In this document: positions 9,701 to 20,453 of the stretch, one piece after another
Position numbering within the stretch: the stretch's first letter is position 1
Layout: the number at the start of each line of letters is the position of its first letter
NCBI GenBank assembly: GCA_038093975.1
Contig: JBBPTG010000052.1
Location: 1 to 64,000, forward strand
Length of the DNA: 64,000 bases
Direction of reading: 5' to 3'
From: Chalciporus piperatus
Lineage: Eukaryota; Basidiomycota; Agaricomycetes; Boletales; Boletaceae
The notes under the pieces: generated by a model
Databases searched by the model: none
Seen by the model: only the letters and a program-made list of their open reading frames with translations
Told to the model about the DNA's origin: nothing
Translations under genes and position numbers: made by a program

Positions 9701-12700
9701 CATTTCACGAATCATCTGCATTCTTTCAGCGGAAGGCTGGCCTGGCGGTCGCGTGCTGCTCTGCAGTCGGTCCATCCAATCCACGACCCTGACATTGTCC
9801 TTGTCAGACGGCGAGATCGCCAGCTTGAACTGGTCGATAGAGAGGGGCGTGGCGATGTATGGGTTGTGGAGCTACAACACCGCACCAACAAACGCGCACG
9901 GGATAGAGGGACAATGAGAATGACGTGGCGGGAAAGTAGCTTTGAACCAACTGACCTGTTTCAAAAGAGACCCGATGATCTGATCCTTGTGGCGTATTTG
10001 CGCCATCAGGTATTCCCGTTTGCTAATGCGAGGGGGAGGTGAGTATGTGGACGACAACGTGTCAGAAGAGACAGTCGAAGAATCAGACTCGTCAGAGTCA
10101 TCAGAGTGCATCGAGGCACGCGACGAGGAGCGGGAGATCGACGTCGACATGGAGTGCAAGAAAGAAAGAGGAATGGAAGGACAAGGTAAACAAAATGAGT
10201 ACAACTCGAAATAAAAAGAACGGCAATTTGAGAAGGGTAGAGAGCACCGAGAGAGCGGCTTAAGTAGCTCGATGAAAAGGGTTGACGACTCGCACGAGCC
10301 GCAAGCGGTACGAGCAGTGCTTCCCTTGATGAACGAGATGACGAAAGCAAGGGACGACAACTCTAGTGTGTTGGAAACGAAGAATGAAGCACAGGAGCTT
10401 GGTCACCACCCATAGCTGAGATTCCTCCAAGATATATACTCGACCAGAGCTGCGCGATGTCAATCGTAGATTGACAAACAGCTAGCCGGTTAAGCACACT
10501 TCGGGAATTGTGGCGATGCCACATTTTGAGATCCAAAATTGGAATCGACTCCAGAGTCTTACGGCATGGCGATGCTCGTGGTACGGAAGAAAAAAATCGG
10601 ATGAAAGAAAGGTAAGCGTCGGAAGGACTTACTTGGGTGCCGTTGGGGGCTTTCTACCCTCCACTATGCAAGGATGCCCAGTGGCATTACAACGTTTGCA
10701 CGCGTTGGCGCCTTCCGGATAGTCGCATTTCATCTGCCACCAGTAACCGGAGATTCAGTAAACACACAAACCGGAGTTGATGATCGAGACCACAATGTGA
10801 TGTGTTTACACCAACAGTGCCCGATTCATTGAGATCCAGAACGACATGGCCCAGGGGGGTGTAGCCCGCAGTCCATTCGAGGCGCGATGCGTTGCCATTT
10901 GGGGTGAAGGGTGTATCCGTGAGGAAATCATGGCGTCAAGGGTGGGGATATGTGCATATTGAGCACGCGCAGGCCAGCAGGTCCAAGGGATCCATTCCAA
11001 GATGACACGCGCCCGTCGTTGAAGGTTCCGAACAACAGATAGAAAGTACGGAGAGTGTAGGCACGTGTGACCGGGATCAATGCCAGACAGTAGACAAAGT
11101 CAAATAAAGTCGCATCGTCGTGATGATCATTGACGAAAGTGGCAATGTGGTGTTCGACACGAGGATCCGGGGAATCGAGAATCGGAAAAGCAGTTCCATC
11201 GGTTCAGAATCAGTGTTCGGGTGCGCCAGCCGTGGAAACATAAATCCATCGGAAGTTATAACATGGACATCAGGCATGTCAGAGGCGCAGCACGTGCATT
11301 CGGAGACATGATAGGCCGGGGAAAACAATGTGCACCACGGCAAGTTAGCCGCAAAGATTGATAAAAGATGGTTTTGGTAAGCAATCTGGAACACAACTAA
11401 GCTGAACACAGGACAAACCTTGAGTTTTTTGCAATGAGTGCATGCTCCGATTCTGTATGGACATGCCAGGAGAAGGAGACCATGGAGAAAGCAGTGGTAT
11501 GACGGAAAAGTAATTCCCGAACCGAAGTCAAGGTGACAGCGATGTCATTCAAGGCGTCGACAAGGTCGTATATGACCGGTGTTTCGTGTTTCAAAGCGCC
11601 GTCGAAGAGAGACAGATAGCGTGTGCGCGTAGGCGTCATTGCCAGCACGGGGGTCGGTGTGGGAAACGTGAACCAAGGGTCGATATACGCGAACAAGGGC
11701 GGCATAACCGGTTGTAACGGATTCGCACCACCAGAAAACACGTTGAAACGCAGTGTCGTAACGCCGGCGAAAAATCCATGATCGAGGTAGGGGGCAGTGA
11801 ACGTTTGAACGGCCACATCGGTGAGAAAGTGGCGTTGTCAATTAGCAGCACAACCGGCGGCAGTGCCAAAAAAGGCACCAGAACCCGAGACCCGGTTTGA
11901 GTGGATCACCGAATAGCCGGAGGGGAAATGCAGAAGAAAGGCACGAAAAATTAGATACACATGAAAGTCACAATGAAACAAAAAATGATGCATGTTTATG
12001 CCGGGGGTGCGGTCAGGCCGGATGTCCCAGGAACAGAAGACCGCATTCGTCCGTTTCAATCGCAAAGCAATCGATCACCGTCAGAGATAATGACGTTTGA
12101 CATGGAGAAAAGTCACGAAGTGAGAACAAAAGGGAGACAAACTCGTCAGCAAAAGAATGCTCTGGAGACAAAAAGTAGCGGTAAAGACGCACCTTCTTCC
12201 ACCAGGTAGCCCTGGTACACCGTGACCCAATGCACCCACTCCAGATCCAGCAGGTCCTCCCGATTCTCCTGTCCCACCTCCAACACCGTAGCCTACATTG
12301 AAACCTCCGCTTGGACTACCACCACTATGAGGCTCGTCATCGTCGCTCTCGAAGTCTTCCCGTGCTTCCCTGATAGATGGTCTCGGGCGTTTGGGTGCGC
12401 GGGGTCTCTTGACTGAGGTGCGGACGAGGTTAGAAGGCGTAGAAGACTGGGTCGGTGCTTGAGACTGAGTCGTTGGTCGCGATTGTGCAGGTGCTTGTAC
12501 ATGTGGTTGCACGCTAGTGAGCCCAGGGACGGCCAGGGACGCCTGGTACTGTCCCTGCGAGGGAACACGGGGGTGAGGCCGGGCTTGTATCTGCGGATGT
12601 TGTGCAAAGCCAAAGTGATCATGCGACGCCTGCGCCGTGTAATCTGTCTGAGCCCCGTATCCAGCTCTCGTTCCAAGCTCCGAGCTCATACCCGGATACA

Positions 12701-15700
12701 CGCTTGCGGACTGGACAGTCACTGTCCTCCCTGCTTGTGTCTGTGGGGGGGAGGACCCAGTGATGGTCGATACAGATGTTGAATGTAGATGGCTTGGCCG
12801 TCCATGCCCTTCGCCTGACTGACCCTGCACCAGCTCGCGTGCCAGCCCTAGGACATTAATCTCCCGCCTAGATCCGTCAGATGTCCCCATCATTTGTGGG
12901 CCATAACCCCGTGAAGAGTCCGATCCCGCCATTCCCGAGACGCGCGACGAATCTGAGCCTGACATTGCAGCCACACCCGACCGCGACATCCCACTTGCTC
13001 GTCCACTGCCACTACCCTCATCGATAGAGGATCTCGTAGTAGTGGTCATAGTTGTTCCAGAATAACTTTGATACGATCCTGCGGGAGATAACGCGCTGTA
13101 GCCTCCAGTACCTGCATATGTCGTGTCTCTTGCGTTAGCCCTTGTCGAAACCATAGAGGCGGTGGAAGGAGAAGGGGCAGCAGCGCCGTAGGGATGAGGG
13201 TGGGAAACAAAAGAGTGATGGTGTGCGTGTGCGTAGCCTGGTGAAGAAGACCAAAGACGCGCGAAGATGGATATGGAGAACGTAAGGGACGGAAGAGAGT
13301 GAACGCGCGATAGAGGAGAGCGTGCCAGTCGACCAGATTGAATAAGATGAGGGTGAGGGTTCAAAAAAAGATGCAAAGGGAAATCGTCAGAATGGAGTGG
13401 GGAAGAAAGAAGAAGAAGAAGAAAGACGCAAGATAGATTTAAATCGCCTAAAGGGAGAAAGAGTCCCAGACCCCACCACGCAATCGATACAACGAGAATC
13501 GAGCACGTTAAAGGCCAGAAGTTCGGAAGGATGACAACAAAAAGCGAAGATCTTTGGATGCTCCCCTTTCATGATGCCAGCAGCTTCATATCTAGAGCGA
13601 CCATTGGCCGAAGGCTAGGTACAACTCCGCGTGTCCCTGACCCCAGGAAAGCGTTACATTGACGGCTGTCGCCGCTCGTGCTGGGGGATATTCAAGCTAC
13701 GATGGGCTGAACGCACGCATCACAACTTGGAATGTGACCACATGGGGCTCCACATAGAAACAGCGCCCAGACCGACACGTTCCGGTGATCTCGGGGAACG
13801 TGATAGGTTACACAGAAAGTATGCCATCCTTGGGAGGTGAATATTTGACATCCGCCCGACAGGCGGAGAACACGAGGCATGATTCCGCAAGGGAGCGAGC
13901 TACTGCTCAGAAAAGCACCGATACGAAAACGGTGGGGTTCCTGGCAGTAAGACTCGCAAGCATAGGAGATCCGCGGAAAAGAAAAGGCATCCAAAAAAGA
14001 GCAGAAAAGAGGAACGATCCAAAAGGATATTGGGAATTCGGATACAGAACCAAAACGGGGACTTACCACTATCGCTTGTGGGGGTATTGGTGTGCGTCGG
14101 AGGTGTGAATCTCGAAAAAGGGGCGTGCGGTGACAGGGAGTGCGAATGTCCGTGTGCGATACCGGACGGTGGACCAGAGGTATGCTGTGCAGAGAAGAAT
14201 GCATCAGCATCCAAAAATAATCTGAGGATGGAAAATGGAAGAGCGGCCAAAGCAGGCATAAGCTTGCAGTCCTCATTAAGAGTGAAGGAATCCCCACGCC
14301 GACCGCGCAATAACGGTCTCGGCGTGCATCCACCGTCCATAAGAGGATCCAAACACAAATACAGACTGCAAGATAGAGAATATAAAGCGCGACGCACCAA
14401 AGATGGCATGCTGTGACTGGCCTGTGCACTATAGTAGATTGTAGTTGGTTCAGTTACGTGTTCTATGTTGATCTCTACATCGGCGTCCGTCGGGTGGTAA
14501 TAGAGTTCCGTAGTCTGAGGGTAAGAATCGTGTCGTCCTGAGGTATGCCCCGATGCTGAGGGGGGATCATCCCTGCCTTGTGTGTGATGTTCTCCCGAGG
14601 TGCCGTAGGCTTCCGAAGTGTTTTGTGGGGTTTGCGAGATGCCGAAACTTGTTGGATGCTCGGCTGTTTGAGTTGACGTATGGTGGGGTTGCTGAGACCG
14701 AGATTGGGTATATGAGGGTTCCAGCGAAAGTAATTCCTGTGTCCGTTGATGTGCAAGTTCTCGTGGGGTTTGATGCTGTCGTCGGAGGTGTTTGAACGAA
14801 TGACACGTGACGTCACAAGGTAATCGCGAGCACATAATCGGAGTTAGAAACGATGCGTGAATCCCTAGCAAGACGAAGAAAAATCTCACCTGATTCTGTG
14901 TGTGTCTTCGTCCGTGATCCTCGGTTTGTTCTTGTACAGCAGATTGGGGGTTAACTTGGGTTTGTTGCGGTGCAGCAGCAGAGTCATAACGCGGCACACC
15001 CCCCGGTCGACGAGGGATAGGCGCAATCTGACGATGCTGGACACTTTGAGTCTCAGGCTGCATTGACTATGAGCGTGAGATCGACTACCTCCGCCAAGGA
15101 CACTCACCCGGTGAAGCGTATATACGCTAGGAAACTGAAAATCATTGCTGCCACCCGTCTGGGCGGAGCGCGAAACATCGTCTGTGGTAACATGAGTGAC
15201 AAATGTACGAATAAGAGATGTATGAATTGTCCGCACCCGAAGTACGAGAAATGGAGTGATCGAAAACGTCCCATACAGTGAGGTCGTGAAAGTCCGGGAG
15301 GGCGCTCGCATGCGCCGGGTCATAAAAAGAGGAGGCGGATATAATCATTGATTCTGATGCAGAAGCTAAAGAATTCGATACGGCTGTACTTGATGAAGGT
15401 TGATATGTGTCAGACTGTGTCGGGGGACCCGAAGTCGGCTGAAACCAGGACGTAGGGATTTGCTGGGATCGAACTTCCGACGGGTGGTTGTGGTGCTGAA
15501 GAAAATGGGAGGATGCGTCGTGAGTTGAGAGTTGAGAATGTCGATGAGGGGATGGGCGGGGATATTGTGCAGTGCTGGAGAGTGAAGTGGAGGGACCTGC
15601 AACCGAGTGATCAGGTAAATTGGAGACCCTGGTCTGAGACGTTGAGCCTGGAGAAAAGTGATGAATATCAAGAATATGAAGGAAGAGGAAAGAAGGGGAG

Positions 15701-15910
15701 AGGAGTGAAAGGGCTGTCGCGGGAGCGAGCCAGTGATAGACAGGATCGAGTAAGATCTGATGAGTGGGGACGAGTGGGGAACAAAAATGAAGGCAAGGAC
15801 GGGAGAAGGGATGGTATGATCGAAGCAGAAAATACGGAGAGCATACCTCCGGTGATGTTCAGGTTCGACGAGGGCGCCAGATCGTCATCGGGTGTCCGGC
15901 GGTTTTCCAT
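6772..15910 (-). CDS. Zn2Cys6 transcription factor with fungal-specific middle homology domain (1585 aa)
   Basis: 25 exons, high to low: 15910-15847, 15647-15237, 15181-15108, 15057-14890, 14775-14398, 14184-14067, 13237-12193, 11452-11419, 10733-10633, 10022-9956, 9871-9392, 9336-9306, 9258-9141, 9074-9056, 9001-8923, 8851-8641, 8590-8374, 8300-8199, 8137-8038, 7985-7949, 7897-7801, 7746-7665, 7607-7564, 7508-6955, 6898-6772. Phases agree at every junction and sum to 4758 nt. Residues 1-750 are low-complexity (Ser, Gln, His, Pro). The zinc cluster is at 757-786 with spacing C-x2-C-x6-C-x8-C-x2-C-x6-C (ACTHCKKLKMKC, then CKRCNATGHPC). A coiled-coil dimerisation helix follows at 799-820 (KREYLMAQIRHKDQIIGSLL). 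The fungal_trans domain spans about 991-1400 (LNRTRVWMICFNLDRSTATQ, WYRLSRYRDP). It is a nuclear DNA-binding regulator whose target genes cannot be read from the sequence. The 5' third could instead be a separate transcript, but the phases fit one gene. Confidence 0.85.
10023..10150 (-). promoter_or_regulatory. Possible internal start giving a regulator isoform without the zinc cluster
   Basis: The 610-nt intron before the coiled-coil exon (10023-10632) contains an ATG at 10150 preceded by a CT-rich run (tctttctttcttgcactcc). From it an open frame (MSTSISRSSSRASMHSDDSD...) runs without a stop and in phase into KREYLMAQIRH of the next exon. A transcript starting here would keep the coiled coil and middle homology domain but lack the DNA-binding domain. 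This is inference from frame and leader composition only. Confidence 0.35.
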
Positions 15911-15957
15911 TGCGGATACGTGGCAGAGTTAGAATGATGGGGTATGCGGCTCTGAGA

Positions 15958-15967
15958 GATATATATT
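15958..15967 (-). promoter_or_regulatory. Candidate TATA box of the Zn2Cys6 regulator
   Basis: Read on the - strand this is AATATATATC, about 50 bp upstream of the start codon at 15910. The spacing suits a very short leader. It is the only TATA-like element in the first 150 bp. Confidence 0.4.
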
Positions 15968-16819
15968 GTGCGAGTGCGAAAAAGTGGGCGGGGGTATCCG
16001 AACGCGTGAGGATGTTGGAGGACTGGTTCTAGAACGAGGAGGTGAACTGGTGACCCAGTAAGGAAATGAGAAGCGAATGCGACTCTGAAAGATTCTCAAT
16101 GAAGCGACTCGGGCTGCGATGTCAGGTCGAGCTGGCAGAGAATCGCGTACGTGCAGCGCGGTAGAGAGCAGGCGCGTAGTCTTGTTGACGGACGGCCAAG
16201 TGTACTAGAAACTCGTGAGGAATTCGCAATGGACGCACCAAATAGAGACTGGATGGGACTGCAATTGTCTGACGTCGGGCAGAGCAGGCTGATTTGTACT
16301 CGCCTTTATGAATAAAAATACAACGATGATGACCATCTGTCTCAGGCCCTCCTCCAACCATGCCGTCACGGCCTCGTTGTCCGATCATCCAATCCTTACA
16401 CAGCCACACAATTGTCCACTGCTTCCGCGGCACGTCGGCTCAATCATAACCGGCACTGTATTGTCGACTCTCCCCATCCTCCTTTTCGTATGTTTTCCGT
16501 CCTGTACTGCCTCACTACAATCCTAGTCCAATCCTTTCTCTCTTCTTCTCTCCTGCAGATGTGTAAACCGGTCTCTTAACAAGTCTTGATGATGAAATTT
16601 TTCGTGGGTCATTTCCTTCATGCACTAGTAAATCAAGTCTTCTTTGTGTGCAACTGACAATGTTCGCTTCCACTATCGCGGGAGCATACCAACAAACGTG
16701 GGAATATACTTTTCCGTCGCGCCGAGAGGCCGTAATAGCTGTCAGCATGGATACACCATAATAGTGTCCGCCGCACGTCGGTCATTCCACCCCTAGGCAA
16801 CACCGAGCACCGCATCATT

Positions 16820-17942
16820 CTATGATGTCATCACCATAAACTTGCCACCATCCCCGTCATCCAGTCGTTCCAGTCCCACAGGGTCCGAAATCCTATCTGA
16901 CTCCGTGGCGCTCCCCGCGGCCCTGAGTTTCATTAGTCGTATCTCCTGAGACTCTCGAAGCTTTGACGTTCTGCCTAGCAAATCCCAACTCATCACCGAC
17001 ACGCTCGTCTATATATGGGTGCAGGCTCTTGCCCATGGGACTCGCCAAGTACTTATTTCTTCTCAAGCATTTCGTCCCATGCGCCAGCTGCGCAGTACTC
17101 ACGACAATATTGAACTCAGTAAACCCGAACTTATCGCACCGTATTCGCCCTGTAAGGGAATTCCTACATCCGTCCGACTCACACATACCCTCCTCCTTTA
17201 TTTGGCCTGTCGTTAATTATGTTGATAGCAGTGGCGTCTGCTTCCACTCGAAGCTCACAAGATCCCATTCGGCCCCAAGGAACAGCCTTAGTCCGATACT
17301 GACTCACGATCATCGTCGATGCCCCAGAGGTCGTCCAAATATTGACCATCGGACACACAATCTCGTGAAACCCACTGTGTCCGTCGCACAGGAAGTTGCA
17401 TATCCGCTAGATATAGGGTGAGTCATAGATCAGATTCCACTCCTAACTTGAAGCCGTGGTGACCGGACGGAGAACTCACCATCCGCTCCTCGCGAATTGG
17501 AATTCGCAGTTCTTGTCCCACAGGATACTATCCTAAGTAAAATGCTCAGGAACATTAACATCGAACAAATCATCTTCTTGATCTCTGTTAAGGAATTTTG
17601 AGCGGCCAATATTGCTTTCTAGCTCCGTCTTGCTCGCGATAGATATGGCAAGGTAGGTCATGGGGTATCATCACAAGAGATATGAAACTAAAAGCTTTTG
17701 CGTGAGATGACTACTGCATCATGGAGTTGAGGCGCGCCCTCCTCGATGTCTCACCTGTAAATATCGTTATTCTATGCTCTCACTCCAAATCTGATGTCGG
17801 GGCGAGTTCGCATATCTCTACACTCGTTCTTGTTGCCCACAGTAGCTCAATGATCGACGACCAAGTAAACGATTTCCCATCCACAGCACAGGCGGCTTCC
17901 GACGAATATATATATACGTCGACACATGGCTTGATCACCATC
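16820..17942 (-). CDS. Unresolved multi-exon gene of unknown function
   Basis: Several coding-like segments lie on this strand in order. One starts MVIKPCVDVYIYSSEAACAV at about 17941. A second follows, starting MTYLAISIASKTELES near 17659. A third contains RRTQWVSRDCVSDGQYLDDL around 17390, and a fourth contains RCDKFGFTEFNIV near 17150. They are joined by plausible GT-AG sites, but I could not make all phases agree. The gene may be decayed or have unusual junctions. It lies between the FMN-barrel gene and the regulator, and no family was recognised. Confidence 0.3.
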
Positions 17943-18062
17943 TTCTGAAAGCCATCTCGATTAACGAACGAGGCAGTGAACCTGCACCTGCCAGTGGGCG
18001 CACGGGACCTCTATTCATCGACATGAGTTCGCTTGGCTGCGCACGTCACTGTCGGGTGCCAC

Positions 18063-18136
18063 CGTGCACGGTGACACATGACATCCTTGCTAAGGCAGGC
18101 TCGTGCACGGTGACACATGACATCCTTGCTAAGGCA
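18063..18136. repeat. Two tandem copies of a 35-bp sequence, period 39 bp
   Basis: A 35-bp sequence beginning cgtgcacggtgacacatgac and ending ttgctaaggca occurs at 18063-18097 and identically at 18102-18136. Only two copies exist. It lies 100 bp beyond the 3' end of the FMN-barrel gene. Confidence 0.85.
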
Positions 18137-18235
18137 ATACTTATCCTTACCAGAGAGAAGACGAGAGATATCGAGGCGTTTATGCAATATCATACGAACC
18201 AATTGACAACCTCTTGGCCATATTTCTCGACTATG

Positions 18236-19257
18236 CTATGTGCTACCCTTTGCAGCACGGACCGCGCTGTTCTTCCGGTTGGTATTCTCCCGTCTGATGT
18301 ACTCTCGGATGTCCTCTGGAACGGTTGGGACAGCGTTGTATTCGCTGGGAACTGGTTCACCAAGTCCTTCGAAGACCTGCAAAACGACACATCTATTCTC
18401 TCACAATCGTCCCGAACCGGGGGAATCAACGCACCGGTACGACCCCAGTCCACACCCTCTTTGTCAGCTCCCCATCCTGCATGTCCCACCTCTCATCGTG
18501 TGGACCATCTGCCCTGATCTTCGCACTTGCACTCGTGACGTTAACCTTGATAACCTGCGTGCTCTGCATTTCCGCGCTCGTCGGCGGATTCCTAGAGTTT
18601 TCCCATCTATTCGGAAGAACACCGTTCGTAATGAGCGTCATCGCCCAAAGCTTCTCATCGGCATCATCGACAATGGTGGCGCGTCCCTGGAGCACGGCAG
18701 ATCGGTAGTTATAGCTGTGCGAGAAAGGACTCAGGGCAAGCACGAGGCCATCGACGTGCGTCGCGGCAATACACACAGCAAGTCCATCCGATTCACGTGG
18801 TTCGGACGAATCCGCTGACGGGAGTTTCATGAGTCTGCTAGAGATGTGACCTTGCCGGTGCAAAATGCGATTGACGTCAGAGTGAGCAAGTCTCCGTCGT
18901 CCCCCACAGATTATATGATGGACTCACCATGTAGATAACAGGAATGGAGGTCTTCCCCAGACCCGGGGTAGATACCCATCTTGCCGATCATCGGCAATAT
19001 GATCGGCGTTCGATCGTTTGGGTCCTCATACAAACCTGACGGCAAGGGCGGCACGAAAGAAACGTGAAGTACGGTAGCAGCGTTGACGATGCCATGGATT
19101 GTATCGTAGTCGTATGCCGCTGTTGGGGATATTGGAAGTGAACATCGGATGTCATCCATGTATGAGCTGGAAATCAAACATTCTTACCTCGTTTATTGAG
19201 CCTGTTCACGGTGTTCCGTGGCTCTTTCGAATAGCTTCGCAAGTCGTCAGTGTCCAT
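18236..19257 (-). CDS. Pyridoxamine 5'-phosphate oxidase-related FMN-binding split-barrel protein (272 aa)
   Basis: Four exons: 19257-19188, 19119-18928, 18850-18435 and 18376-18236. Introns are 68, 77 and 58 nt, and phases are consistent (819 nt). The protein starts MDTDDLRSYSK and continues with the family signature YDYDTIHGIVNAATVLHVSF. Then come ILPMIGKMG and a strand/loop series ending GHISSRLMKL, which form the FMN-binding barrel. C-terminal landmarks are HVDGLVLALSPFSHSYNYRS and LITNGVLPNRWENSR. The family binds FMN and may reduce or oxidise small substrates; the substrate is unknown. No signal peptide is visible, so a cytosolic location is likely. Its 5' side faces the unresolved stretch 19335-20230. 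Confidence 0.85.
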
Positions 19258-19334
19258 TCTGTCGAGGAAAACGCAACAAATAAGGGAGATGACACAGTGA
19301 CTCGAGTCACCATGAGATCAACTTCATTGGGTCA

Positions 19335-20230
19335 TGTCCGCTGAGTCGGAAAGCCGCAAGGATGTGCGCGTGATACTACTCTGTATCGTTGTCAAACTCA
19401 AAACTCAAAAGCGTCGCAACTTGTCATCCATTTTTATACCACTGACTCTAACCCAAGTTGAAGTCGACCGGTCTGAGTACACCAACTCGATTCTCATCCA
19501 AGCTCCAAGCACGTCATACTCTCTTTGTCATCGGACGAACTTGGCCGTTCCAGGGTGGTCGAAGGAAAACGCAAGCAGCCACCCTCGGCCCACGGTGCTC
19601 CCACCAGTAGCCTCGACTCGTGCTTCCAAGTTGACTCGCGAGGCTCGTCCACCAGACCCTTATGATGAACTACCTTCCGAGGGCGACAACGGCGACGAAG
19701 ATGATTGAGGGAAACAACGTTCGACCAATCTCAAGGTCTCAATCTCCACAAGGGTCGTCGATATCGAACTTGAGTCCCTACCTCCCTGAAATTTGAATGG
19801 CTTCAGCGTCACGTCAACGTTTTTTTCCGTTGCGTCCGATTGGCAAATGAGAAAGGCCCGACTCCTGTTGGCGATACTCGGTTGCGTTGCAAACACACGA
19901 CCGAGAGAGCGCCGAACAAGAGGTCTCAGGTGAGTAGCTATAAACCCTGCGAAGTGTAATTTTCGGAATGTCATTGGAAGCGATATACTTGTCACAGCCC
20001 TCGAACAGGCTGCGAGAGCGGTTCTGGTCGACTTCAGGGCTCAGATGACAGTTTAGAGTTGACGAGTTTGTGATGGAACGTTTGCCATCAGACTGTCTCG
20101 ATAAGCTTGATCATCGGCGAGTAGCAGAACTTGCTATTTCAACACCAAAGGCTGTAGAGAGAGGTAAGTCGTCCTGGGACCTGCGCTCGCTCCATCATAC
20201 AGAGAACTAATGAAATTCCAATGCGATTCG
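19335..20230. other. Stretch with coding-like fragments, no resolved gene
   Basis: On the + strand, a possible first exon MSAESESRKD starts at 19335, and a tail ending DPYDELPSEGDNGDEDD and a stop lies at about 19500-19708. A second + fragment, MERLPSDCLDKLDHRRVAEL, runs from about 20072 to a donor near 20164. These may be one or two small genes of unknown function. I could not connect them with certainty. No domain is recognised. Confidence 0.25.
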
Positions 20231-20453
20231 AGTTACTTGTGTAGAATTGAACTCAAATACAAAAAGTACTCAGTACTTTGCGCATATGCCAAGGACTCGT
20301 GTGGACAAAGAACAAAAGGAACCAAACAGAAACGTAGCAATGCCAGGGGATGGAAACAAAAAATCGCATAGAATAAATGCACACGAAATTCAACGACCCA
20401 GTCCATGACAAGCAGTTCGTCAGACAGTGCAGAATGAGGGACGTCCTCTTCGT

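Noticed and set aside
13900..15063. Long single open frame on the - strand as a gene of its own
   Set aside because: It is exons 4-6 of the Zn2Cys6 regulator. The 114-nt and 213-nt introns in it happen to be open in the same frame, but both have good GT-AG borders and non-coding composition.
18063..18136. CRISPR-like repeat
   Set aside because: Only two copies with a 4-bp gap, in a eukaryotic context.
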